Notes: generated by a model not told the origin, from the letters alone. DNA of 64,000 nucleotides from Evansella sp041820985 (GCF_041820985.1 NZ_JBGUAU010000017.1:1-64000), one strand, 5' to 3'; positions 34,780-43,901 are shown, numbered from the stretch's first letter. Numbers and translations: made by a program.

Positions 34780-35391
34780 CTAGACGAACGCTAAAATTGC
34801 ACGGATACCGATATATGTCATTACAACGAATATTGCCATTGTAGCGTATGTTGCAATTTGTTGGGAACGAGGTGATACTGTGATACCCCATGTAACCAAA
34901 AATGACCAAAGTCCATTTGCTAAGTGGAACGTAGCTGCTACGATGGAAATGATATACAAAACTAAAACGACAGGATTGTCTACAATGTTTGCCATCATAT
35001 CAAAATTAACTTTCGCTCCTAATGCTTTTTGGATTCGAGTATCCCATATATGCCAAGCAACGAAAATAATTGTAATTACACCCGTAATACGCTGCAAACG
35101 GAACATCCAGTTCCGAAAATAACTATATGAAGACGTATTGTGTTTTGCTTGGAACGCAATATATAATCCATAAACACCATGGAAAAGAATTGGAAGATAG
35201 ATTAGTGCAAACTCCATCACTAGTAAAAACGGTAATTTTTCCATAAAACCTGCTGCTTGGTTGTACGCATCTGGACCATTTACAGCTTGATAGTTAATCA
35301 TGAAGTGAACGACTAAAAAAGCTCCTAATGGAACAACGCCCAACAGAGAATGTAACTTACGATAAAGAAATTCACGATTCGTGGACATCAT
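34780..35391 (-). CDS. sdhC: Succinate dehydrogenase cytochrome b558 subunit
   Basis: Membrane anchor that carries two hemes and reduces menaquinone. 203 residues with five transmembrane segments; the N-terminal REFLYRKLHSLLG and the histidines in LVVHFMIN, FHGVYG, AWHIWD and FHLANG match the SdhC of Bacillus. ATGATG at the start makes two adjacent initiation codons possible; the SD AGGGGAG fits the second slightly better. First gene of the operon. Confidence 0.96.
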   Translation of the reverse strand: MMSTNREFLYRKLHSLLGVVPLGAFLVVHFMINYQAVNGPDAYNQAAGFMEKLPFLLVMEFALIYLPILFHGVYGLYIAFQAKHNTSSYSYFRNWMFRLQRITGVITIIFVAWHIWDTRIQKALGAKVNFDMMANIVDNPVVLVLYIISIVAATFHLANGLWSFLVTWGITVSPRSQQIATYATMAIFVVMTYIGIRAILAFV

Positions 35392-35470
35392 ACTCTCCCC
35401 TTGTAATATAATTTTCTACTAACTTTAAAGCTAGAAACCTATGTTTTTATTAACCTCCTTTTTCGTTTCA

Positions 35471-35498
35471 CATATAAATATTATTTTAACATTGTCAA
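35471..35498 (-). promoter_or_regulatory. Candidate sdh operon promoter
   Basis: TTGACA (35493-35498), 16 nt, TATATG (35471-35476), 80 nt before sdhC. An AGGAGG-like block in the leader at about 35457 does not precede an ORF. Confidence 0.55.
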
Positions 35499-35710
35499 CG
35501 ATTAAAATCACGCAATTATGAATTATGTGTGACAACTTGATTTTACCCTTCTGAACGGATATCGTCAAGAAAGCGGATACAGTATTTATTTTAACAGAAA
35601 AGTGTTAATTACGGCACAATCTTTCTAATTTTCTGATTAAATCCAATATTTATTACGAAAAAAATCTAGTGTTTTTCTAACATATATATGGTTTAGATCA
35701 CAACAGAATA

Positions 35711-35811
35711 GTAAAAACCTGCTATAAAAAATTTAATTTATAACAGGTTCAAATTGGTATTTAAATGAGAAATTCCTTATAGTGAAATATTTCTTTAAGT
35801 GGTAAATTATA
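35711..35811 (-). ncRNA. Candidate small RNA downstream of the Ktr gene
   Basis: On the minus strand an extended -10 TGGTATAAT (TATAAT at 35806-35811) is followed about 50 nt later by a strong hairpin with AACCTG/CAGGTT ends (35716-35749) and a T-run. A transcript of about 89 nt would begin near 35799. The -35 is poor. The alternative is simply the Ktr gene terminator, placed 117 nt after its stop. Confidence 0.35.
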
Positions 35812-35865
35812 CCATATATTTTCCCTTCACGACAGTAGTTCAATTATGAATAATATATGACATTT

Positions 35866-37215
35866 TTAACCAATAATAATTCGTTCAGTAGGAAACTTGT
35901 AATGTGTCTTCTTTTCTTTTCCTCGAATGGAGAATAAAAACGCCACTAATCCTACACGCCCGATAAACATTAATACCATTAATGTAATTTGACTAGGTAA
36001 CGTTAACGTTGGTGTTATTCCCATCGACAACCCGCATGTTCCGAATGCAGAACTTACTTCAAAAATGATCGCCATTAGTTCTAATTCACTACTATGTTCA
36101 AAGGCACTCACGAGAATAATGGCTAAGAATAACCCTACAACAAATACAGATAGCACGATAAAAGCCTTTTGACGATCCTCCTGATGTATTTCTCTACCAA
36201 ACGCTTTTACATCACTACGACCCAATGCAAAGCTTCGTATTGTCAAAAACATCACTGCAAGTGTGGTAGTTCGGATCCCACCACCCACACTTGATGGACT
36301 TGCTCCAATAATCATTAATGCTGAAATGAACAACAAACTAGCTAATGTCAACTGAGATACATCCATGGTTGCTAATCCACCGCTTCGGGCGGTTGCTGAA
36401 TTGAATAGTGAGAAAAATAACTGTTGATGCCAACTTAAACCATCGTAGAACGCATTTTTTTCTAATATCCAGAGACCTACTACCCCAATAGCAAAGACAA
36501 TAAAATAAGTCGTTGTAGCTATTTTTGTAAATAGACTGAAGCGAAAACTACGGTCTTTCGATGTGAAATATTCTTTTAACTCCATTAGAACTGGGAAACC
36601 AATTGCTCCAGCAAAAATAAGTAAAATATTTACCATCTGAACAAAATAATCATCTACAAATGGGATTAATGATTGACCAGTCACGTCAAAACCTGCATTT
36701 GTAAATGCGGACAACGCTCCAAAAGCACCTTGATAATATGCCTCAAGAGCTGTATCAAAGTAATTTAAAAAATATGTACCTAATATAAGTGCACCTATAA
36801 GTTCAATACCTAATGCAACTACAAGTATTCCCCGTAATAAACGAACAAGTCCAGAAAATGCAATTTGATTTTGGTCAACCATTATGAGCATTCGTTGTGC
36901 CATTCCGATTTTCCGACCAAATGCCATCCAAACGAAGGTACCGAGAGTCATGATACCTATACCGCCTAACTGAATGGCCAAGGCTAAAAAAAGAATGCCC
37001 ACCCCGCTGTATGTTTCAGAAACATTAACAACGGTTAATCCCGTCACACTTACTGCACTTACAGATGTAAATAAAGCTTCTGAGTAGGTAACTACAACCC
37101 CTGGCTGTGAAGATATGGGTAAATAAAGTAATACACTGAATACAAACATTGTTATAACATAGGAAATAACAATGACACGAAAAGGGCTTAAAAATTTACT
37201 TAATCCAAGATTCAT
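35866..37215 (-). CDS. Ktr/Trk-type potassium (or sodium) uptake channel subunit
   Basis: 449-residue membrane protein of the TrkH/KtrB/KtrD superfamily with four M1-P-M2 units. The filter glycines appear in SVTGLTV, TNAGFDVTG, ARSGGLAT and GTCGLSMG, and a gating-loop region follows GASPSSVGGGIRTTT. It forms a channel with a cytosolic KtrA/KtrC-type regulator, not present nearby. Length equals KtrD, but KtrB cannot be excluded. It sits between sdhC and yslB, where B. subtilis has no such gene, to my knowledge. Confidence 0.9.
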   Translation of the reverse strand: MNLGLSKFLSPFRVIVISYVITMFVFSVLLYLPISSQPGVVVTYSEALFTSVSAVSVTGLTVVNVSETYSGVGILFLALAIQLGGIGIMTLGTFVWMAFGRKIGMAQRMLIMVDQNQIAFSGLVRLLRGILVVALGIELIGALILGTYFLNYFDTALEAYYQGAFGALSAFTNAGFDVTGQSLIPFVDDYFVQMVNILLIFAGAIGFPVLMELKEYFTSKDRSFRFSLFTKIATTTYFIVFAIGVVGLWILEKNAFYDGLSWHQQLFFSLFNSATARSGGLATMDVSQLTLASLLFISALMIIGASPSSVGGGIRTTTLAVMFLTIRSFALGRSDVKAFGREIHQEDRQKAFIVLSVFVVGLFLAIILVSAFEHSSELELMAIIFEVSSAFGTCGLSMGITPTLTLPSQITLMVLMFIGRVGLVAFLFSIRGKEKKTHYKFPTERIIIG

Positions 37216-37380
37216 TATTCTAACCTCCGACTAACACACATACGGGCTTTAGTATATCACGAGTTCGATATTTATACTATTATTGTCTAAAAATCTGTTT
37301 ACGATTTTCGTCATAATCTCATCATACTGTGGTAAGATGATAAAGGATAAAAACGATGATTACATGAAGGATGATTATAG

Positions 37381-37815
37381 ATGAGCAAAAATGATCAATG
37401 GCTTCAAAGAATTGATTCTCTGAATTTAGACGTATCAGCGTATAGCAATCATATTCTTCGGCATGTATTGTTACCTGAATTATTAGGAGAAGAAGAAGAA
37501 AGCCTATTATACTGGGCAGGCAAATCTTTATCTAGAAAATTACAAGTAGAAGATTTACCTACTTTTTTTGAAAAAGCAAATTGGGGTACTCTTACCCTTG
37601 AAAAAGAAAAGAAAAATGAAAGACATTATGAACTTGTTGCACCGTTAATGGAACACGAAAGACCCTTCTCGTTAGAGTGTGGATTTATCGCAAACTGGAC
37701 GGAAAGACAAGTTGAATTTATAACAGAGGCAACGTATGAGCTAAAAAAGAAAAAACCATGTACATGTAAAATTATTGTACGCTGGGATACGAAAGACAGG
37801 GCTTTTACTGAATAG
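37381..37815 (+). CDS. yslB: YslB family protein (DUF2507)
   Basis: 144-residue soluble protein of the DUF2507 family, with LLGEEEESLLYWAGKSLSRK near 40-60 and a C-terminal stretch ending CTCKIIVRWD. Related families have a V4R/TRAPP-like fold. AAGGATGA lies upstream of the ATG. Position between sdh and lysC is that of B. subtilis yslB, of unknown function. Plus strand. Confidence 0.85.
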   Translation: MSKNDQWLQRIDSLNLDVSAYSNHILRHVLLPELLGEEEESLLYWAGKSLSRKLQVEDLPTFFEKANWGTLTLEKEKKNERHYELVAPLMEHERPFSLECGFIANWTERQVEFITEATYELKKKKPCTCKIIVRWDTKDRAFTE

Positions 37816-37956
37816 TTCTCTATATTTACGAGGCTGTTTTAGTAAAGTTTCAATTAATTTAAGAAGTACATCGCCTTCATCGGTCAAATGACTGGTGAGG
37901 CTATTTTTTATAGAAGACACCCAGAAATATGAACGGATCTCACACTGGTGCTCTTG

Positions 37957-37984
37957 GGTGGGAGTGGACTGAAGTGATTGGAAT
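37957..37984 (-). repeat. Fragment resembling repeat family A
   Basis: GGGAGTGGACTGAAGTGATT followed by GGAAT parallels GGGAGTGGGCTGACACGAAT at 50.9 kb. It directly adjoins the MITE-like element. Confidence 0.45.
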
Positions 37985-38184
37985 GAGGCTGAGTCAAACG
38001 AAAATGTAGAGCTGAGAGGACGAACGATGTGTAACCTTAGAGGAGGAAATATACAAAGAATCCGGCGAGATCAAAAGGCAAAGGTGAGCAGAGGAAAGCA
38101 AAGTATATTTCCGTAGCGAATAGTATACGTAAGTATCATTCGTTCGGATTTCTCAGCGATGAAAACACTATTGACTCAGCCTCA
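37984..38184. mobile_element. MITE-like 201-bp imperfect palindrome
   Basis: Ends are exact 14-bp inverted repeats, TGAGGCTGAGTCAA and TTGACTCAGCCTCA. Inner blocks are also inverted: GCTGAGA with TCTCAGC, CGAACGA with TCGTTCG, and GAAATATA with TATATTTC. The whole could fold as one long hairpin. No ORF of note. It lies in the spacer between the converging yslB and lysC genes. No target duplication could be defined by eye. Confidence 0.75.
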
Positions 38185-38225
38185 CATAATAAGTTTGATA
38201 ACCATTAGATCGCGTTTTTCACTCT

Positions 38226-38261
38226 AAAAAAACCTAGCCCAGGATTCCCCCAAGCTAGGTT
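38226..38261 (-). terminator. lysC terminator
   Basis: AACCTAGC (38231-38238) with GCTAGGTT (38254-38261), then a T-run on the minus strand. Confidence 0.85.
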
Positions 38262-38277
38262 CATGCATATGGTGTAA

Positions 38278-38799
38278 TTACGATGGTACTTTTTCTTTTT
38301 TCTTCTCTTCCACAGGTACACGTTCATCTAATTGAAATGCTGTATGCAGTGCTTCGACTGAGCGAACCATTGCATCTTCTGGAATAACTGCAGATACTTT
38401 AATCTCGGACGTACTAACCATTTTAATGAATACCTCTTCTTGAGATAAAACATTAAACATATTAGCAGCAACACCTGGATTAGATACCATTCCTGATCCA
38501 ACGATAGATACCTTCGCAAGACCTTCCTCATAGCGAATATCCTTATAGCCAATACGATCTGAATGTTGCTTTAGAATATCTAATGATTCACGTAAATGAT
38601 CACTATGAATAGAAAATGATACATTCATTTCATTTTCTCCCGTTACTTGCTGTGTAATGATGTCTACATCAATGCCATCATCTGCTAATGCAGAAAATAC
38701 GTTTGACAACGTATCAAAATTATTTGGCAATCTCTCAATTGTTATTTTCGTTACGGCAGCTTCGAATGCAAGACCTCGTACCGCTAAGTTTTGTTCCAT
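38278..38799 (-). CDS. lysC: Aspartokinase II beta subunit from an internal in-frame start
   Basis: ATG at 38799, codon 247 of lysC, begins MEQNLAVRGLAFE. AGGAGG at 38808-38813 stands 8 nt before it. B. subtilis makes its beta subunit from an equivalent internal start at the same motif. The product has 173 residues and consists of the two ACT domains; with alpha it forms the lysine-regulated alpha2-beta2 enzyme. Confidence 0.85.
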   Translation of the reverse strand: MEQNLAVRGLAFEAAVTKITIERLPNNFDTLSNVFSALADDGIDVDIITQQVTGENEMNVSFSIHSDHLRESLDILKQHSDRIGYKDIRYEEGLAKVSIVGSGMVSNPGVAANMFNVLSQEEVFIKMVSTSEIKVSAVIPEDAMVRSVEALHTAFQLDERVPVEEKKKEKVPS

Positions 38800-39537
38800 A
38801 GATGCTTCCTCCTCAACAACCGTTCCTTCTTTATCTACCATGCTTGAGCGGACAATTAAAGGTACTTGATAGTTTTTCGCAAATTCAACAGATCTCGGGT
38901 GTAGAACACCAGCACCTAAATTTGCCAATTCCAACATTTCATCGTAGGAAATACTATCTAGCTGACGAGCTTTTTTCGCAACTCGTGGGTCACAAGTATA
39001 TACACCAGTTACATCTGTATATATAGAACAAGATTTTGCATTTAAAGCCGCGGCAAGGGCCACTGCTGTTGTATCCGATCCACCACGACCTAGTGTCGTA
39101 ATTTCTCCGTCCTCAGACATTCCTTGGAATCCAGCAACGATGACTGCTTTCCCTTCGTCTAAGTATGATTCTACTCTTTCCGTGTCAATTCTTGTTATTC
39201 GTGCATTTTGGTGAACTGGTTCTGTTTTTATACCAGCCTGCCACCCTGTTAGTGACACAGCATCAATCCCAATTTCTTTTAATGCCATTACCATGAGGGA
39301 AATGGTAACTTGTTCTCCCGTACTTAGAAGCATATCCATTTCACGCTTATCAGGATTATCTGTAATATCTTCTGCTAATTGTACTAATGTGTCTGTTGAT
39401 TTCCCCATTGCCGATAATACTGTTACTACTTTATTACCAGCTTCCATTTCTTTTTTCACTTTTTGAGCAGCTTTTTTAATTTTTGATACGTCGCCCACAG
39501 AAGTCCCTCCGAACTTCTGAACAATCGTTGCCAACAT
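38278..39537 (-). CDS. lysC: Lysine-sensitive aspartokinase (aspartokinase II), alpha subunit
   Basis: Phosphorylates aspartate, opening the lysine, threonine, methionine and diaminopimelate pathways. Kinase domain with VQKFGGTSVG at the N-terminus, LTGWQAG and GRGGSDTTA near 170; two ACT domains follow (about 260-400). 419 residues. An AGGAGG SD precedes the ATG. An internal start at 38799 yields the beta subunit. Expression is governed by the lysine riboswitch upstream. Confidence 0.97.
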   Translation of the reverse strand: MLATIVQKFGGTSVGDVSKIKKAAQKVKKEMEAGNKVVTVLSAMGKSTDTLVQLAEDITDNPDKREMDMLLSTGEQVTISLMVMALKEIGIDAVSLTGWQAGIKTEPVHQNARITRIDTERVESYLDEGKAVIVAGFQGMSEDGEITTLGRGGSDTTAVALAAALNAKSCSIYTDVTGVYTCDPRVAKKARQLDSISYDEMLELANLGAGVLHPRSVEFAKNYQVPLIVRSSMVDKEGTVVEEEASMEQNLAVRGLAFEAAVTKITIERLPNNFDTLSNVFSALADDGIDVDIITQQVTGENEMNVSFSIHSDHLRESLDILKQHSDRIGYKDIRYEEGLAKVSIVGSGMVSNPGVAANMFNVLSQEEVFIKMVSTSEIKVSAVIPEDAMVRSVEALHTAFQLDERVPVEEKKKEKVPS

Positions 39538-39784
39538 GAACGCCTCCTCTTTTTATTCAAACCCATACAGTTGATTTCTACTCCAAGCTCTACTTTTTAG
39601 AACAAGAAATCCTTTACTGGAGATAAAAGAGTAGAGTTAATTAACGAACCAGACCTAAATATGATGGATATTAGGAATTTTTGAAAAATTGTCGTCATCT
39701 TTTTTTCATAGAATTATATTCTTCCTGAAATTCTCTCCTATCACATAAGAAAACGACTTAAATGTAGTTGGTTCGACATTAACA

Positions 39785-39818
39785 AAAGAAATCGACAGTA
39801 GGAGTAATCCCACTGCCG
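39785..39818 (-). terminator. Expression-platform terminator of the lysine riboswitch
   Basis: CGGCAGTGGGA and TCCTACTGTCG (39793-39818) form a hairpin with a TTAC loop, followed by ATTTCTTTT. Located between aptamer and lysC. Confidence 0.75.
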
Positions 39819-39854
39819 AAAACGACTTCAATATAAACACATCATTGATGCCGC

Positions 39855-40045
39855 TCCGTGAGATAGTCCTCCATACAGAAAATAGTAACTCTGTATGACA
39901 GCCATGTATTTCTTCAATACAATAGCCAGAAAAATACAGTCTGAGTCCGTATCCTTCTTCGGCGGAACCTCCTTTTTACTACGATCTATAAAGCTCAACC
40001 TTCTCCCGTAGTATACTAATAGGTTTCCGCTCCTCTACCTTCACC
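39855..40045 (-). promoter_or_regulatory. Lysine riboswitch (L-box)
   Basis: On the minus strand the conserved L-box blocks occur in order: GGTGAAGGTAGAGGAGCG, AGTATAC, GGGAGAAGG, GCCGAAGAAGG, CTGGCTATTGTATTGAAG, GGCTGTC and TGGAGGACTATCTC. Together with the lysC gene this is diagnostic. Lysine binding should favour the downstream terminator and shut lysC off. Confidence 0.95.
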
Positions 40046-40114
40046 CCTAAGAGCCGAAGTATGGTATTACTGCTTTCAATGTTATTTAATGTGACAAAGC
40101 AAAACTCGTATATG

Positions 40115-40143
40115 AGTGTAACAAATACCAATTACTTTGACAA
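40115..40143 (-). promoter_or_regulatory. lysC promoter
   Basis: TTGTCA (40138-40143), 17 nt, TACACT (40115-40120), about 70 nt before the aptamer. It partly overlaps the end of the uvrC region, so lysC is independent of uvrC. Confidence 0.6.
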
Positions 40144-40152
40144 TTTCCATTA

Positions 40153-41928
40153 TTAGCTATCTTCTTTTATTTTCTCCAATAGAACTTTAGCAGAGGACAT
40201 AGGGATACCAACTGCTACTATTTCCTCCAAATTAGAGTCCTTTAATCGCTTAATCGAGCCGAAGTGTTTTAAAAGTTTCTTTTTTCGTTTTTCTCCAATG
40301 CCCTCAATATCGTCTAAAACCGTTGAGAACATTGACTTTTTCCGTATATTACGGTGAAATGTGATAGCAAAACGGTGAACTTCATCTTGAATTCGTTGAA
40401 GCAAATAAAATTCCTGACTTGTTCTTTTTAATGGAACAATTTCAGGTGGGTCACCAATCATTAACTGGGATGTACGGTGCTTGTCATCTTTGACTAATCC
40501 ACATACAGGAATTGTCAACCCTAACTCATCTTCTAATACACTCTGAGCTGCTGATATTTGCCCTTTTCCTCCATCTATAACAATTAAGTCTGGTAATGGA
40601 AGATCTTCCTTTAAGAGACGTGTATAACGTCTTCTAACAACTTCTCTCATAGATTCATAATCATCTGGACCAACTACGGTTTTCACCTTGTATTTCCGAT
40701 AGCTCTTTTTATCTGGTTTTCCATCAAGAAAAGAAATCATTGCTGAAACAGGATCTATCCCTTGAATATTGGAGTTATCGAATGCTTCAATTCGATGTGG
40801 TGTATCGATATTTAACGCTTGTCCTAGTCTATCAATTGCTACAATTGTTTTTTGTTCATCTCTTTCGATTAAGTCAAATTTCTCTTTTAGTGCTATTTGG
40901 GCATTTTTACATGCTAATTCTACAAGTTCCTTCTTTTTCCCCTTTTTCGGCTTCAATGTTTTTACATTAATAAACTTAGTTACAATCTGTTCATCAATTC
41001 CATCAGGAACAAAGATCTCCTTCGGTTTACGATGCTGCTCATCTAGGTAAAACTGCCCAATATATGTGTAAAAATCATCTTCTGGTTCTTGATATATTGG
41101 AAAGAGAGATACATCTCTTTCAATTAACTTCCCTTGTCTTATGAAAAATACCTGGACACACATCCAGCCTTTATCATATGAATAACCAAATACATCCCGA
41201 TCCATTTCGTCCGTTAAGGTCATTTTCTGTTTCTCCATAACTGCTTCTATATGCTGCACTTGATCTCGTAATTCTTTCGCTCTTTCGAATTTTAGTTCTT
41301 CTGAGGCGAGGAACATTTTTTTCGTGAGCTCCTCTTTTATTTCTTTATGTCCTCCGTTTAAAAAACGAGTTATTTCATTTACAAGCTCATTATTTTTTTC
41401 CTGAGGTACATCAAATTCGCAAGGAGCTAAACATTGTCCTATATGATAATAAAGACAAACTCGATCAGGTAATGTACGACATTTTCGTAATGGATAAAGA
41501 CGATCTAATAGTTTTTTTGTTTCATTAGCGGCAAGGACATTGGGGTACGGACCAAAGTATTTTCCCCCATCCTTTTTCACTTTTCGAGTGGTAATTAGTC
41601 TAGGATGTTCCTCTTTTGTTATTTTTAAAAACGGATAGCTTTTATCATCTTTTAATAGAACATTATACCTAGGTTCATGCTTTTTTATTAGATTTTGCTC
41701 TAGAAGAAGAGCTTCAATATTGGAAGAGGTAACAATATATTCAAAATCTCGTATTTCACTAACGAGACGCTGCGTTTTTTTATCATGGGAGCCAGTAAAA
41801 TAGGAACGAACACGATTTCTAAGCAACTTCGCCTTCCCTACATAAATAATCGTTCCATGTTTATTTTTCATTAAATAGCAGCCTGGCTGAGCAGGAACTA
41901 GTGCTAGTTTTTCTTTTAACTCAGACAT
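40153..41928 (-). CDS. uvrC: Excinuclease ABC subunit C
   Basis: Makes both incisions in nucleotide excision repair. N-terminal GIY-YIG nuclease (QPGCYLMKN then IIYVGKAK, about 14-93), UVR helical motif near 200-235, RNase H-like endonuclease domain with EAFDNSNIQG near 390, and C-terminal helix-hairpin-helix pairs (GIGEKRKKKLLKHFG). 591 residues. AAGGAG precedes the ATG. Monocistronic position between trxA and lysC as in B. subtilis. Confidence 0.97.
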   Translation of the reverse strand: MSELKEKLALVPAQPGCYLMKNKHGTIIYVGKAKLLRNRVRSYFTGSHDKKTQRLVSEIRDFEYIVTSSNIEALLLEQNLIKKHEPRYNVLLKDDKSYPFLKITKEEHPRLITTRKVKKDGGKYFGPYPNVLAANETKKLLDRLYPLRKCRTLPDRVCLYYHIGQCLAPCEFDVPQEKNNELVNEITRFLNGGHKEIKEELTKKMFLASEELKFERAKELRDQVQHIEAVMEKQKMTLTDEMDRDVFGYSYDKGWMCVQVFFIRQGKLIERDVSLFPIYQEPEDDFYTYIGQFYLDEQHRKPKEIFVPDGIDEQIVTKFINVKTLKPKKGKKKELVELACKNAQIALKEKFDLIERDEQKTIVAIDRLGQALNIDTPHRIEAFDNSNIQGIDPVSAMISFLDGKPDKKSYRKYKVKTVVGPDDYESMREVVRRRYTRLLKEDLPLPDLIVIDGGKGQISAAQSVLEDELGLTIPVCGLVKDDKHRTSQLMIGDPPEIVPLKRTSQEFYLLQRIQDEVHRFAITFHRNIRKKSMFSTVLDDIEGIGEKRKKKLLKHFGSIKRLKDSNLEEIVAVGIPMSSAKVLLEKIKEDS

Positions 41929-42076
41929 AGTAATGAACTCCTTTTAGTATGGCGTTGGTTCAAATGGATACGATGTTACCAGTGCCTTACGTGAAAAATT
42001 AGAAATATTTATAATAAAACAATAGTAGTATTTTTGGGGTAATAGGACAGAAATACCCATTATTTCATTATACAAT

Positions 42077-42113
42077 AAAAAAAGGGCTGAACCTATTAAG
42101 TTCAACCCTTTTT
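42077..42113. terminator. trxA terminator
   Basis: AAAGGGCTGAAC (42081-42092) with GTTCAACCCTTT (42100-42111), one mismatch; flanking A and T runs allow function on both strands. Directly after the trxA stop. Confidence 0.85.
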
Positions 42114-42130
42114 GCCAATGATACCAATTA

Positions 42131-42445
42131 TTACACGTGCTTATTTAATAGTGTAGCAAGCTGCTCTTTTGGTTGGAAACCAACAACTTGATCAACAACT
42201 TCACCGTCTTTTAAAACAAGTAATGTTGGAATACTCATAACTCCAAATTTACCAGCTGTTTCTTGGTTGTCGTCTACATCTAATTTAGCAATCTTTACTT
42301 TGTCTCCCATTTCGCCATCAAGTTCTTCTAGAACAGGTGCGATCATTTTACAAGGTCCACACCAAGGTGCCCAGAAGTCAACTAATACTACACCTTGACT
42401 TGTTTCTGTTGCGAAAGTTTGATCAGTTACGTTTACAATTGCCAT
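42131..42445 (-). CDS. trxA: Thioredoxin
   Basis: Small dithiol reductant for ribonucleotide reductase and disulfide repair. WCGPC active site at Cys29 and Cys32, cis-proline in MSIPTLL near 75, 104 residues. Canonical TrxA. GAGGAGG lies upstream of the ATG. Confidence 0.98.
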   Translation of the reverse strand: MAIVNVTDQTFATETSQGVVLVDFWAPWCGPCKMIAPVLEELDGEMGDKVKIAKLDVDDNQETAGKFGVMSIPTLLVLKDGEVVDQVVGFQPKEQLATLLNKHV

Positions 42446-42490
42446 TATTATTCCTCCTCTTAATTAAAAAACAACTTTTCCTATATCAGG

Positions 42491-42496
42491 ATTATA
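42491..42496 (-). promoter_or_regulatory. trxA extended -10 promoter element
   Basis: TGTTATAAT (TATAAT at 42491-42496), 46 nt before trxA; the -35 region is weak. Upstream to 42700 the sequence holds no other clear signal. Confidence 0.5.
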
Positions 42497-42710
42497 ACAC
42501 CAGTTTATAACATTCAGTTAGTGAACTGCTTATAGATACCCAATTTTTCCTAACGTTCACATTCCTATAGTAACTAACATACCCTTTCAAAGCAAAAAAA
42601 ATGCTTGAGAGATGGATGAAATGGAAATTAACAGAGCTTTATTTTCCAAAACGAACTGTAGTTTAATCTCAAACGAAATGAACCGCTGGCTGTTTTCGAA
42701 AGTGCACTTT

Positions 42711-42860
42711 AAGAAAAGCGCAAGGCGCCCGCTATCGGCTAAATGCAAATGTTCTGGACGATAAAAAGCGCTTTTTACTTTTAATCGGCCAGGTTATTTG
42801 ACACGAGCCATGGCGCCTGGAGCTAGATACCTTTCAAAGTCCATAATTTTATACTCCCTC
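42711..42860 (+). repeat. Dispersed repeat family B, full-length copy
   Basis: GAAAAGCGCAAGGCGCCCGC at the left, AAAAAGCGCTTTTTACTTTT inside, and GGCGCCTGGAGCTAGATACC then TTTCAAAGTCCATAATTTTA at the right. The GGCGCC ends are inverted. It sits in the 484-nt etfA-trxA spacer. Fragments or copies occur at 3.3, 7.5, 55.9, 60.7 and 62.3 kb. Confidence 0.8.
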
Positions 42861-42871
42861 ATCTTTTATAG

Positions 42872-42915
42872 AAAAACACTCTTAGCATGAAAGCTAAACC
42901 TTCATGCCAAGAGTG
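42872..42915 (-). terminator. Terminator of the etf operon
   Basis: CACTCTTAGCATGAA (42877-42891) with TTCATGCCAAGAGTG (42901-42915), one mismatch, then T-run on the minus strand, 14 nt after the etfA stop. Confidence 0.9.
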
Positions 42916-42929
42916 CCCCTTATAAAAGT

Positions 42930-43901
42930 TTAAACCAACACCTTCTTAAACTCCTCTGTTAATTTAGGTACTACATCAAATAAGTCTCCTACTATTCCGT
43001 AATCAGCAATTTGGAATATCTCTGCTTCTGGGTCTTTATTAATTGCAACAATGACTTTAGAATTGGACATTCCAGCAACGTGCTGGATAGCACCACTAAT
43101 ACCTACTGCAATATATAAGTCTGGAGTAACAACCTTTCCTGTTTGACCAATTTGCAGAGCGTAATCACAATACTCCGCATCACACGCTCCCCTGGATGCA
43201 CCTACAGCACCACCAAGGACTTCTGCAAGCTCATCTAGGATTTTAAAGTTTTCCGCACCTTTTAAGCCACGACCGCCAGACACAATGACAGATGCTTCAG
43301 AAAGGTCCACACCTGAAGCTGTATTTTTCACAACTTCTTTAATCATCGTTTGTAAATCTTTCACATCTACTTCAACACTCTCCACTTCGCCACTTCGACT
43401 TTCATCTTTTTCCAAGGCAGGAATGTTGTTCGGTCGAATAGTTGCAAAAATCAAACCATCCTTAACAACAACTTTCTCGAAAGCTTTTCCTGAATAAATT
43501 GGACGAGTGAATAATACCTCTTCACCAGCAACCTCTACTGAAACCACATCAGATACAAGCCCTGAGCCAATTCGAGCTGCTAGTTTTGGAGCAACATCTT
43601 TCCCAATGGAGGTGTGCCCCAATATAATACCATCCGGATCTTCTGACTCCACAACTTGTTGGAGTACTTGAGTATAACCATCCGGAGTATATTGAGCTAA
43701 CTTATCATTTTCTACTGCAATAACTCTATCTGCACCAAAAGCAATAAATGCCTCTCCTAATTGATTCACTTTTTCTCCTAACAACAGACCAACAACTTCA
43801 CCATCAGATGAAATTTGTTTTGCTGCAGCAACTGCTTCAAAACTCACATTCCTAAATTCACCGTCTCGTACTTCTGCAACAACAAGTATTTTTTTCCCCA
43901 T
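42930..43901 (-). CDS. etfA: Electron transfer flavoprotein alpha subunit
   Basis: Accepts electrons from acyl-CoA dehydrogenases and passes them to the respiratory chain. C-terminal FAD-binding domain with SGGRGLKG near 210, GASRGACDAEYCD and SGAIQHVAGM. The ATG at 43901 is 9 nt after GGAGGGG; the ATG three codons upstream abuts the SD. 323 residues. Follows etfB by 18 nt; last gene of the fad-etf group. Confidence 0.97.
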   Translation of the reverse strand: MGKKILVVAEVRDGEFRNVSFEAVAAAKQISSDGEVVGLLLGEKVNQLGEAFIAFGADRVIAVENDKLAQYTPDGYTQVLQQVVESEDPDGIILGHTSIGKDVAPKLAARIGSGLVSDVVSVEVAGEEVLFTRPIYSGKAFEKVVVKDGLIFATIRPNNIPALEKDESRSGEVESVEVDVKDLQTMIKEVVKNTASGVDLSEASVIVSGGRGLKGAENFKILDELAEVLGGAVGASRGACDAEYCDYALQIGQTGKVVTPDLYIAVGISGAIQHVAGMSNSKVIVAINKDPEAEIFQIADYGIVGDLFDVVPKLTEEFKKVLV

